DNA of 28,948 nucleotides, from positions 1-28,948 of the forward strand of contig JAHIMV010000044.1 of assembly GCA_018896315.1 (NCBI GenBank), in the 5' to 3' direction. The DNA comes from Patescibacteria group bacterium. GTDB taxonomy: Bacteria; Patescibacteriota; Patescibacteriia; UBA2591; UBA6264. Below the pieces are notes generated by a model. The model was not told the origin of the DNA and made no database searches. It saw nothing but the letters and a program-made list of their open reading frames with translations. Positions 1 to 7,700 of the stretch are shown in pieces (the stretch's first letter is position 1; every line of letters starts with the position of its first letter). Both the position numbers and the translations under genes were made by a program.

Positions 1-21
1 AACAATATTTTCTTTTTCCAT
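1..21 (-). CDS. Possible 5' end of a gene cut by the window edge
   Basis: Reading the minus strand from an ATG at 19-21 gives Met-Glu-Lys-Glu-Asn-Ile-Val and stays open to the window edge. If real, the gene runs leftward, divergent from rpmF, and IS-A landed just upstream of it. No Shine-Dalgarno site is visible in the AT-rich upstream stretch. Seven codons are too few to call a function, and the ORF may be chance. Confidence 0.2.
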
Positions 22-104
22 AGTTAATAATTATTTAAATTAATTTTTATATAAATTTATCTTACCATATATATTTAATTTTGTCATGGGGTAATTAAGC
101 CGTG

Positions 105-1355
105 TCAACTCATATAACTACCTAACCGAATTTCTACTTTTTCCCTCATATTAAACCTTACCATAGAAGGTTGTAATTTCCTATAAACCTCGACTTTTTG
201 AGCTTTGTTTTTCTCTTGGTACACCTCATAGAGTTTTGTAGTTAATGTATCAATATATCTTTTAAGTTTTGCTGGATTGAGTGATAAATATATATCAGTA
301 AGTTCTTTTCTTTTTTCATTTGAAATCCAATCTGACTCAATTATTCGTTGGTAAGGGGTTTTAGCTTTATCATATTTTCTGTGTACTTTGCCTTTTTCTC
401 GCATTTTTTGTTTCAACTTTATCACTGGTTGAAAGAAATTCTTGTATACTCGCAGTGTGTCGTAAAGCTCATTGATAATCATCAATTCATATTCTGTGTC
501 ATACCTGAGATTTCCCAGATAAGCCCTGACATGAGTTGAATTCTTTTGTTCAACAAAACAATTATCATTTTTTTGATATGGTCTGGAGCGAGAAAACAAA
601 AGATTTTCTTTTAATGAATAGCGATAAAGATGCCAATTGATAAAATTAGGGCCGTTATCAGGATGAATTTCTCGCCAAGGAGCAGGAGATAGTTTTCTCG
701 CTTTTTCAATAGCTTCAAAGGTTCTTGTCTGGCCTTTTCCCATAATTGCAGATCCTTCCCACCAGCCAGAAGCCACATCAACAATAGATAAAGAACAAAT
801 ATATTCTCCTGAAGCGCTTTGCCCGCAGTGTTCAACCATGTCAATTTGCACCTGGCCCAATACTGATCTATCCCAATCATTTCCTCTGACTGGAATTGCT
901 TGATACAAAGCAGGATGTTTTTTCTGATAATATTTTTTTCTAAGATGCAATACTTCTTTGGTATGAACCAGACGCCTATCAATAGTAGCTGGCGTTATCT
1001 TTTTGAGCTGTTCAGCTACTCTGTCACATACGTTTAATTCTTTTTGAGCCCTTAACCTATCGGTTTCTGTTTGTAAAAGTGTTTTTAATCTTTGTCCGCA
1101 AGGATAATCAAAGATTTTCCACATCTGTACCAGTCCTTTAATGACCCGTCCGTCGTATATCTCTTTTCTTCCTCGTTTACCAGTCTTTTTTAAAAGAGTT
1201 TTTGAATTAATCTTAGTGGTAATATATTTTCTTGATTGACCTGTATTTTCGCAATATTCATCTAATATGTTTGATTTCTCTTTTTTACCAGACCCATAAT
1301 ACTTTATTTGCAATACTTTAAGATATTGATTTCTTGAACTCATATCCATTCTCAT
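105..1355 (-). CDS. DDE (integrase-core) transposase of IS-A
   Basis: This 416-residue protein is the transposase expected to cut and join the IS-A ends. The N-terminal ~130 residues are basic and probably bind the terminal repeats. An integrase catalytic core follows, with candidate acidic residues D172 (in QIDMVEH), D233 (in HPDNGPNF) and E269 (in NCFVEQKN). The last two are 35 residues apart, the classic D-35-E spacing, so the enzyme looks intact. The C-terminal 130 residues are again basic. The stop codon TGA at 105-107 lies inside the left inverted repeat, so the last residues are encoded by the repeat. Starts at residues 1, 3 and 5 are all ATG; the first is used here. An AAGGAGG lies about 25 nt upstream, in a hairpin loop. 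The exact IS family cannot be named from sequence alone. Confidence 0.85.
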   Translation of the reverse strand: MRMDMSSRNQYLKVLQIKYYGSGKKEKSNILDEYCENTGQSRKYITTKINSKTLLKKTGKRGRKEIYDGRVIKGLVQMWKIFDYPCGQRLKTLLQTETDRLRAQKELNVCDRVAEQLKKITPATIDRRLVHTKEVLHLRKKYYQKKHPALYQAIPVRGNDWDRSVLGQVQIDMVEHCGQSASGEYICSLSIVDVASGWWEGSAIMGKGQTRTFEAIEKARKLSPAPWREIHPDNGPNFINWHLYRYSLKENLLFSRSRPYQKNDNCFVEQKNSTHVRAYLGNLRYDTEYELMIINELYDTLRVYKNFFQPVIKLKQKMREKGKVHRKYDKAKTPYQRIIESDWISNEKRKELTDIYLSLNPAKLKRYIDTLTTKLYEVYQEKNKAQKVEVYRKLQPSMVRFNMREKVEIRLGSYMS

Positions 1356-1369
1356 AATTGTAACCCAGT

Positions 1370-1394
1370 TAGCCTTATTCCTCCTTAAAGGCTA
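1370..1394 (-). promoter_or_regulatory. Hairpin with Shine-Dalgarno sequence in its loop, upstream of IS-A transposase
   Basis: Seven-bp perfect arms, TAGCCTT (1370-1376) and AAGGCTA (1388-1394), enclose a loop that reads AAGGAGG on the minus strand. That is the strongest ribosome-binding match nearby, but it sits about 25 nt before the annotated ATG, which is too far for ordinary use. A perfect -10 hexamer (TATAAT on minus, 1422-1427) lies upstream without a good -35. The hairpin may hold back transposase translation. Confidence 0.4.
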
Positions 1395-1572
1395 TTAAAC
1401 TAATTAATACGACTGGATTACATTATATCTTATTTGGGTAAGGTTTTTTATGAGTTAACCAGTGTTGCTACGGTTAGATTATATATGAGTTGATGCGTAA
1501 GCTGTCAAGGCGAAATAGAAATGTCCTACCAACGAGCTATTTAGAAATGTCATACCCTGTTAAATTAGTTAG

Positions 1573-2871
1573 TTATTTTTCAATTAAAACTGGCTGATCA
1601 TTCTTTATCTTATTCCACAAAAATTGGTTTCTCCATGGATGATTTTCCGGTGGCTTCCATTGCGATGGCTTTCTATTTGTCAGCGCTGCCAGTTTAACGT
1701 TAATTTCTTTTTTAGGTCTCTCTGGCAGTTCAGTATAATTCAAATAATGCCCTTTTAAATTAATCTTAATTTCTCCGTTCAAACGCCTTTCTACGGTTAC
1801 TGTGTCTTTTTTGTAGACAGTAGTCGGTTGTTCTTGTTTTAACTGAAAATATTGCTTTTCAAATCTAATTGTATAATCATTCATTACTTTCCTTTTATCC
1901 TGTATTGAGAATATCTGCGGCAATCTTGCTCTTATTGTTTTGTTTAATGGTTTATGCAGATCAGCTCTTCTATTAGGTACTACGCTAAATTTAGCGTTAA
2001 GTTTAGGGACATATTCTTTTAAAAATTCATTTGCTTGTTCCATGGTTGATATATTGGCTAACCTTAATTCTTTGATTAATCTATCTTGTAATGTTTTATT
2101 CATTCTTTCAACCCTGCCTTTAGCTTCCGGACTATGAGCTGTAATCGGCTTAACCCCAATTTGATTTATGGCCCTCTCAAACTGAGTAATCATGTCCTTG
2201 TTATCTACCGCATTTTTATGATTCACCTTATATGTGCTGAATTTATCCAAATATATTGATATTGGCAGCCCATTTTTCTCAAAATATTCTATCCAGAATT
2301 TAAACACAGCTATCACGCTTTCATTGTAATCAAATTTAGCATGAGTGATTTTTCCTGTAGCGTCGTCAACTGACAACAGTAAACAACTTTCTTCATCTCC
2401 AAACCAGATATGATATGAACCGTCAAACTGTTCCATTTCACCAAAATTATCCTTCCTTGGTCGCCAAAAATGCTTCTTCTTCGCCTGCTTGCGCGGTTTG
2501 GGTTTCCATAATCCCATTCTTGTCATTATTCCTCTTAATGTTTCTTTATCTAATTTAATATTATCGTCTTCTTCTAATTTTTCCGAGGCAAGAGTGGGGC
2601 CAAAATCATAATATTTTTCTTTTAAATGTTGTTCAACTTTTTTAACAATTTCAGAATCTAATTTTCTATTACTTGTCCGACCCCTACTTTTATGGATTAA
2701 CCCCTCTGTGCCGTATTTGCCCACCCTAAGCTTTAATCTCCTTATATGCCTTATTGATATTCCAATCTGTTTAGAAGCGTCTGTGCCGTTAATTTTGCCA
2801 TCAATTAAATTTTGAATAACATTGATTCTTGATAATTCTTTTTCTGTCATAGATATTAGTTTTTGAGTCAT
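1573..2871 (-). CDS. ISNCY-like DDE transposase of IS-B
   Basis: This 432-residue transposase has an N-terminal helix-turn-helix region (about residues 10-60, including the segment around IRHIRRLKLRVGKYG), a linker rich in basic residues (120-140), and an integrase core. Likely catalytic residues are D150 (in EQFDGSYHIWF), D209 (in IYLDKFSTYK) and E255 (in KGRVERMNKTLQDRL). The sequence around D150 and the RVER-N-TLQDR block resemble ISNCY-type transposases that I recognise from other bacteria. Both termini and the reading frame look intact, so the element may still be mobile. The ATG at 2869-2871 lies within the arm of an 11-bp hairpin, which may limit translation of read-through transcripts. 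Confidence 0.85.
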   Translation of the reverse strand: MTQKLISMTEKELSRINVIQNLIDGKINGTDASKQIGISIRHIRRLKLRVGKYGTEGLIHKSRGRTSNRKLDSEIVKKVEQHLKEKYYDFGPTLASEKLEEDDNIKLDKETLRGIMTRMGLWKPKPRKQAKKKHFWRPRKDNFGEMEQFDGSYHIWFGDEESCLLLSVDDATGKITHAKFDYNESVIAVFKFWIEYFEKNGLPISIYLDKFSTYKVNHKNAVDNKDMITQFERAINQIGVKPITAHSPEAKGRVERMNKTLQDRLIKELRLANISTMEQANEFLKEYVPKLNAKFSVVPNRRADLHKPLNKTIRARLPQIFSIQDKRKVMNDYTIRFEKQYFQLKQEQPTTVYKKDTVTVERRLNGEIKINLKGHYLNYTELPERPKKEINVKLAALTNRKPSQWKPPENHPWRNQFLWNKIKNDQPVLIEK

Positions 2872-2914
2872 AATGTTTGTTTAAATTAATTAAATGTTAT
2901 TTAAACATTATGAC
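2867..2914 (-). promoter_or_regulatory. Start-codon hairpin of the IS-B transposase
   Basis: GTCATAATGTT (2867-2877) and AACATTATGAC (2904-2914) are perfect 11-bp inverted arms, and the pairing extends part-way through adjoining TTTAAAT tracts. On the minus-strand transcript the downstream arm contains the transposase ATG. Such fold-back structures are known in other insertion sequences to block translation from transcripts that enter from outside; that role here is inferred. Confidence 0.5.
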
Positions 2915-2994
2915 ACAAAAATCATTAGGTAGGACATTTCTATTTCGCTGTACTAGGACATTATCATATCGCTATGACAACAAAAGCAAGCACC

Positions 2995-3023
2995 TTGTCA
3001 AAATAAATTCGAGATGTTATAAT
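2995..3023 (+). promoter_or_regulatory. Sigma70-type extended -10 promoter for rpmF
   Basis: A -35 TTGTCA (2995-3000), a 17-bp spacer and a perfect -10 TATAAT (3018-3023) with TG one base upstream of it make a near-consensus extended -10 promoter. Transcription would start near 3030 and give a leader of about 45 nt before the rpmF ATG. It lies just outside the right end of IS-B, so the insertion left it intact. It could also serve nusB, rnc and smc, subject to the hairpins after rpmF. Confidence 0.7.
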
Positions 3024-3074
3024 CTAAATCAATTGTTAACTTGTTTATTTGTTAAGTTGTTTAATTGTTTTTTT

Positions 3075-3329
3075 ATGGCTTTACCAACACAAAAAAGATC
3101 AAAATCTCGCAAGAGGGTTAAACAGTATAAAAATCGCTTAAAAAAGAAAATTTTATCAATTTGTCCAAAATGCAAAAAACCAGTCCTTCCTCATCACGTT
3201 TGTCATTTCTGCGGTACTTATATAAATAAAGAAATTATTAACCCAAGGAAAGATAAGAAAGAAAGGAAAAAAGAAAAAGAAAAAAAAGAAAAAGAGAAAC
3301 AAAAAAGAGATACAAGACACAAGGAATAA
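3075..3329 (+). CDS. rpmF: Ribosomal protein bL32
   Basis: bL32 is a structural protein of the large ribosomal subunit. The 84-residue product begins MALPTQKRSKSRKRV, the usual bL32 opening, and has the zinc-ribbon pattern CPKC...CHFC (two CxxC pairs), so it is the zinc-binding form. I use the ATG at 3075 rather than the longer upstream reading frame, which would run through IS-B sequence and the promoter. After about residue 58 there is an unusual tail almost wholly of Lys, Glu and Arg (roughly 25 residues), longer than in typical bL32. It is encoded by an A-rich purine tract and could be rRNA-binding or slippage-prone. No Shine-Dalgarno site is seen; a T-run precedes the ATG. Confidence 0.93.
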   Translation: MALPTQKRSKSRKRVKQYKNRLKKKILSICPKCKKPVLPHHVCHFCGTYINKEIINPRKDKKERKKEKEKKEKEKQKRDTRHKE

Positions 3330-3387
3330 AGGGCTTTGTCTGAAATTTGGAGTGTTAGCGAACAAATTTCAGCAACAAAACCTTTAT
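3326..3387 (+). terminator. Long bulged hairpin directly after rpmF
   Basis: Nested arms pair across 62 nt: ATAAAGG (3326-3332) with CCTTTAT (3381-3387), TTTGT (3335-3339) with ACAAA (3375-3379), and TGAAATTT (3341-3348) with AAATTTCA (3364-3371). It starts on the rpmF stop codon. There is no long T-tract, so it may be a processing or attenuation structure, or a small palindromic mobile repeat, rather than a full terminator. Confidence 0.45.
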
Positions 3388-3389
3388 CC

Positions 3390-3459
3390 AGCACCCAGTA
3401 CTTATTTTCTATAAAAATGAGATAACAAAGAAATAAACTAAAAATAAGTGCTGGGTGCT
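3390..3459. repeat. 19-bp inverted repeat between rpmF and nusB
   Basis: Arms 3390-3408 (begins AGCACCCAGTACTT) and 3441-3459 (ends GTGCTGGGTGCT) are complementary over 19 bp with one mismatch, around a 32-nt loop. With the preceding hairpin, this gives two strong structures in a 157-bp spacer. The role is unknown; it could reduce read-through from rpmF into nusB. Confidence 0.5.
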
Positions 3460-3486
3460 CAAAAATTAATAAATTAATTTTTTCGC

Positions 3487-3936
3487 ATGTCTCAAAGACA
3501 TTTAGCGCGAACAATTGCTATACAAATATTAGCAGAATGGGATTTTAATCGATCTGTTCTTAAAAAAGAATCTGAAGTTAAAAAAATTCTTGAACGCCAC
3601 TTAAAAGAATCTACTTTACCAGAATTTGAAGGAAAGGAATTTACTGAAAAACTAGTTAAAGGAATTTCTGATGGATTTCTGAAAATTAATGCATATATTG
3701 AAAAATATGCTCCACAATGGCCCATTGAACAAATAACTCTAATTGATAGAAATATTCTTCGATTGGGAATTTTTGAGCTTATCTTTTTTACAGAAACCCC
3801 TCCAAAAGTAGCAATCAATGAAGCAATTGAAATAGCTAAAGCTTTTGGTGGAATAACTTCTGGTAAATTTATTAATGGTGTTTTAGGAGCAATCTATGAA
3901 GATATAAAGAAACAGAAACCTAAAAACAAAAAATGA
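3487..3936 (+). CDS. nusB: Transcription antitermination factor NusB
   Basis: NusB binds the boxA RNA together with ribosomal protein S10 and supports antitermination in rRNA operons. The 149-residue product has the family's all-helical make-up. It opens with SQRHLARTIAIQILAEWDF, and the C-terminal half carries the conserved stretch around LIDRNILRLGIFEL, then PKVAINEAIEIAKAFG and GKFINGVLGAI, all NusB hallmarks. Length is normal. The last four bases (ATGA, 3933-3936) overlap the start of rnc, so the two are translationally coupled. Confidence 0.92.
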   Translation: MSQRHLARTIAIQILAEWDFNRSVLKKESEVKKILERHLKESTLPEFEGKEFTEKLVKGISDGFLKINAYIEKYAPQWPIEQITLIDRNILRLGIFELIFFTETPPKVAINEAIEIAKAFGGITSGKFINGVLGAIYEDIKKQKPKNKK

Positions 3937-4625
3937 AAAATTTATCTACCTTTGAAAAAAAACTTAATTTAAAATTTAAAAATAAGGATCTTTTTCGGCA
4001 AGCATTAATTCATCGATCTTATTTAAATGAACATCCGACCTTTAAGCTTGGTCATAATGAAAGGTTAGAATTTTTAGGCGACGCTGTCTTAGAACTCATT
4101 ATTACTAAATTCCTTTTTCAAAATTTTAAACAAGAAGAAGGACAATTAACTCGTTTTCGTTCTAGCTTGGTTAACACAAAAACACTAGCTCAAATCGCCA
4201 AAAAATTAAAACTTAATGACTATCTTTTTTTAAGTAAAGGGGAAATTAACTCAAAGGGTAGAGCTAGAGAGGTTATTCTTGCTAACACTTTTGAAGCTTT
4301 ACTTGGAGCTATTTATATAGACCAAGGCTTTAGTCAAGCAGAAAAATTTATTCACCATAATCTTGTTCCTATCTTAGATGATATTTTAAAAAATGGGTTA
4401 TACCGAGATCCTAAAAGTAAGTTCCAAGAACTTACTCAAAACAAATTAAAGATTACTCCTGTTTACAAACTCATTCAGGAGTCTGGATTGGATCATGCAA
4501 AAAAATTTACTATTGGTGTATTCTTAAATCAAAAGCTGATTGCTAAAGGAATGGGTAAAAATAAGCACGAAGCAGAAACAGAGGCAGCCAAAAAAGCCCT
4601 AAAACATAAGAACATTATAACATGA
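3933..4625 (+). CDS. rnc: Ribonuclease III
   Basis: RNase III cleaves double-stranded RNA and matures rRNA precursors. The 230-residue protein has the catalytic domain first (about 1-150), with the signature ERLEFLGDAV at residues 43-52 and the second acidic cluster in ANTFEALLGAIYIDQG. A double-stranded RNA-binding domain follows, from about residue 158 (DPKSKFQELTQ) to the end (AETEAAKKALK). Length is typical. The start overlaps the nusB stop by 4 nt. smc follows after a 121-nt spacer that holds a G/C-rich hairpin. Placing nusB, rnc and smc together is common in small bacterial genomes. Confidence 0.95.
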   Translation: MKNLSTFEKKLNLKFKNKDLFRQALIHRSYLNEHPTFKLGHNERLEFLGDAVLELIITKFLFQNFKQEEGQLTRFRSSLVNTKTLAQIAKKLKLNDYLFLSKGEINSKGRAREVILANTFEALLGAIYIDQGFSQAEKFIHHNLVPILDDILKNGLYRDPKSKFQELTQNKLKITPVYKLIQESGLDHAKKFTIGVFLNQKLIAKGMGKNKHEAETEAAKKALKHKNIIT

Positions 4626-4640
4626 AAACATTATAATATT

Positions 4641-4739
4641 TCTCCCCCCTCCCCTTTGGGAAGGGGGGAGATTTATCTCGCCTTTAGCGGGATTAAGAGG
4701 GGGTATGTTCAAATGTTCCAATGTTCAAATGATAAAATG
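4641..4739. repeat. G/C-rich palindrome followed by AATGTTC-type direct repeats before smc
   Basis: TCTCCCCCC (4641-4649) and GGGGGGAGA (4663-4671) form a perfect 9-bp stem that can extend inward through a TCCC/GGGA pair. It stands out sharply in AT-rich DNA. There is no T-tract after it. The spacer ends in short direct repeats of AATGTTC/CAAATG (about 4705-4735). Similar AATGTTC spacers occur at 16436-16460 and 16717-16750. It looks like an interspersed palindromic repeat rather than a terminator. Confidence 0.5.
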
Positions 4740-4746
4740 ATTTTAT

Positions 4747-7700
4747 ATGTATCTTAAACGCTTAGAAATAATTGGTTTTAAATCTTTTGCCCGTCGTTCT
4801 ATTTTAGAATTTCCTAAACCTAAAAAAGGAAATTTAAGTATTGCGGCAATAGTTGGACCAAACGGAGTTGGAAAATGTGTTCATGGAAGCACTAAAATTG
4901 CTCTCGCTGACGGAAAAATAGAAACTATACAAAATATTGTAGAAAAAGCTATTCAATCATCGCCCAAAAAGGAGTATCTAAATGATGGCTTTTGTGTTAA
5001 AGAAAATCCAGAAAACCTTCAAGTTCTTTCCCTTAATCCCCAAACTTTAAAATTGGAAAAAAAACCAATATACGCTTTTATAAAAAGAAAAGCTCCCTCT
5101 TTCTTACTTAGAATTAAAACCAGAGCTGGCCGAGAAATCATAACTACTCATTATCATCCCTTCTTTTCAATAAAAGACGGGGGTCTTATTAATCTAAAAG
5201 CAAATCAACTAAACAAAGGTGTCTATATAGCTCTACCACGGATACTGAATATTAATACACAAAAAATTTTTTTTAGTCAAGAAAAACTATTAGCAAATTT
5301 TATTACCCGGGATAATGTTTATGCTCCTTACTCCCCCGCTCTCGCTAAATTCATCAGTTGTTTAAGGACCGAATACGGAAGTCTTAAAAATTTAATTTTA
5401 ACAGCTAACACCTCTTATAACGGTATATACTCCATTCGTAATTCTCAGGCTCTAAATATCGCTCATCTTTATCCTATTTTAAAACTCAATCAGTTTAAAG
5501 ATTATACTATTAAAAAAATAAAGTCAAAAGGGAGGGGAAGGTGTAAATTGCCGCTCCAATTAGATAGTAATCTGGCACGATTTCTCGGCTATATAATCTC
5601 TGAAGGAAGGGTCACATATTCTAATCATGTACGGTTTGTTAATAATGATCCTGGTCTTGTCAAAGATTTTTGTAAGGCAGCTAAAGAAACATTTAATTTG
5701 ACCCCACATGTTTTTAACTATAAGGAAAGATCCAAAGATGTAATTATCTTTTCTAGTGTTTTATGTCATTTTCTTGAAAGATTTTTTGACTTGAAGATTA
5801 ATGAAACCTCCTCTCAAAAATCCGTACCAAAACAAATTTTCCAAGCCCCAATCAAGATTATAAGAGAATTTGTTTCTGCCTTATTTGAAGGAGATGCTTA
5901 CGTCTGTGCCAGAAAAAAAGCGACATATATTGAATACACTACGGCAAGTAAAACATTGGCTGATGGGCTTGTTACTCTTCTCTTACGTTTAGGGATATAC
6001 CCACTTCTTCGAGAAAAACAAAAATATGCCAGCAATACTAAAAATAAAACCAAACGCACTTATTATTCTGTATATATTTTTGGAATAAAAAATTTAAAAA
6101 ATCTATCAAATCAACTAAGGTTCGTTGGTGAAAAGAAAAAAGTATTGGAGAGAATAAAAAGACTAAAGATGTCTTCAAATCCTAATATTGATATTGTCCC
6201 TAACGTTAACAAAATTATTAAAGACGTTATTCGGCTCTCAACAATTAAAGTTAAACCATTAAGAAAAAAATGTTCTAAATTATCTGCTTACAATGAAAAT
6301 CGGTGTTATGCCAGTAGAGACGGTATAAAAGAAATTATTAAAGTTATTCAAAAATTTGGCAAGAAAAATCAATCTGTTAAAAATTTACTCAAACAATTAG
6401 AGATCCTATCTAATTCTGATATATTCTGGGATGAAATTATCTCTGTTGAAAAAATAAAAGCGGAAAAATGGGTCTATGATCTGTCTATCCCTAAAACTCA
6501 TAACTTTGTCGCCAATAATTTTGTTGTCCACAACAGCAATTTAGTGGAATCTATTCGCTGGGCTTTGGGCGAACAAAGCCTAAAGAGTTTACGAGGTAAA
6601 AAATTACAAGACATTATTTTCTCTGGTTCCGTTAAAAAAACTCGTTTAAATTTAGCCGAAGTTACTCTATTTTTTAATAATGAAGACGGGGCAGCTCCTA
6701 TAGACTATAAAGAATTTACAGTCACCCGCCGAATCTATCGCAATGGGGAAAGTGAATATTTAATTAATAAGAATAAAATCCGGCTTCAAGATATTTTAAT
6801 TTTATTAGCTAAGAGTAATTTTGGACAAAAAAGTTATAGTGTTGTTAGTCAGGGAATGGTTGACCAAATTCTTCAATCCTCTCCTCTAGAAAGAAAAAAA
6901 TTTTTTGATGAAGCTACTGGTATTAAACAATATCAAATAAAAAAAGACGAAGCAATTAGAAAAATTGACAGAAGTCAAATAAACTTACAACAAGCCAATA
7001 TTGCTCTCTCTGAAATTTCTCCTCACTTACGTTCTTTAAATCGTCAAATAAATAAATTAGAAAGACGCAAAGAAATAGAGGCAAAGCTTATTAAACTGCA
7101 AAACAAATACTATGGTGTTCTATGGCAAGATTCTAGTGAAAAAATTTTTCTTCTAAATAAAAAGATTAATCAAGAAATTCAAAAACAAAAACAAGTTGAG
7201 GAAATATTGGAGAATGTTCAAAAACAATCTGAAGCTCTAGTTTATGAAAAAATCGATGATCAATATGAAAAAATACAAAAAGATTATCAGCGAACTTTGG
7301 AAGAAAAAAATAAATATTTAGGAGAACAATCTATATTGCAGGCTCAATTAAATTTTCAAAAACAATTAAATCAGAGAAATGAAGAAAAACTTGAGATAGA
7401 ATTAGACGAAAAAAAGTTGTTACTTGATTTAAAAAATTTAAAATCTGATCAAAAAGAATTTCTGAATAAAATAGAAAAAATTTCTCAGATTAAAGAGTTA
7501 GAAAAAATAAAAAAATTAGCCAAAACAATCTATGAAAAAATTATTCTATGTTTAAAACAGTTTGAACCGGGAAGAAACACAAAGACTACCTCAACTAATT
7601 CAGAACAAGAACAATTAATTAAAACATTGGAAGAAAACAAAGAGCAAATTGATAGAAATATTAAAGAAGTGGATAAAAAATTAGAGCGAATTAATCAAGA

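Larger units (their letters stand above)
101..1497 (-). mobile_element. IS-A: complete insertion sequence with 5-bp target duplication
   Basis: The element is about 1.4 kb and carries one DDE transposase. The outer inverted repeats are 101-127 and 1472-1497; both contain TCAACTCATATA and end in a TAACC block. A second inverted pair lies inside: 145-162 and 1437-1454, 18 bp with two mismatches, including a perfect AAACCTTACC arm. Each end therefore carries two tandem sites built on CTCATA. The pentamer TAAGC stands directly outside both tips (96-100 and 1498-1502), as expected of a target-site duplication. The exact tip is set mainly by that duplication. The right flank abuts IS-B at 1503. Confidence 0.75.
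1503..2979 (-). mobile_element. IS-B: ISNCY-like insertion sequence with tandem end sites
   Basis: The element is about 1.48 kb with one transposase. Both tips begin TGTCA (1503-1507; reverse complement at 2975-2979). Each end then carries two tandem copies of a motif containing AAATGTCCTA or a close variant: left at about 1513-1530 and 1539-1556, right at about 2928-2947 and 2954-2973. The 20-bp block CGAAATAGAAATGTCCTACC (1511-1530) is repeated exactly, inverted, at 2928-2947, so it is the outer site on the left and the inner site on the right. No target duplication is visible. IS-A's duplicated TAAGC touches the left tip, so IS-A probably inserted later, beside IS-B. Confidence 0.7.

Noticed and set aside
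611..982. 123-residue frame inside the IS-A transposase
   Set aside because: Same strand but a different frame within a well-supported DDE transposase; no recognisable motif.
2980..2990. Target-site duplication for IS-B
   Set aside because: The bases after the right tip (ACAAA) do not match those before the left tip (TAAGC); a nearby AAAGC is not adjacent.
2877..3074. N-terminal extension of the rpmF reading frame
   Set aside because: It runs through IS-B end sequence and the promoter; bL32 proteins begin at MALPTQKRS.
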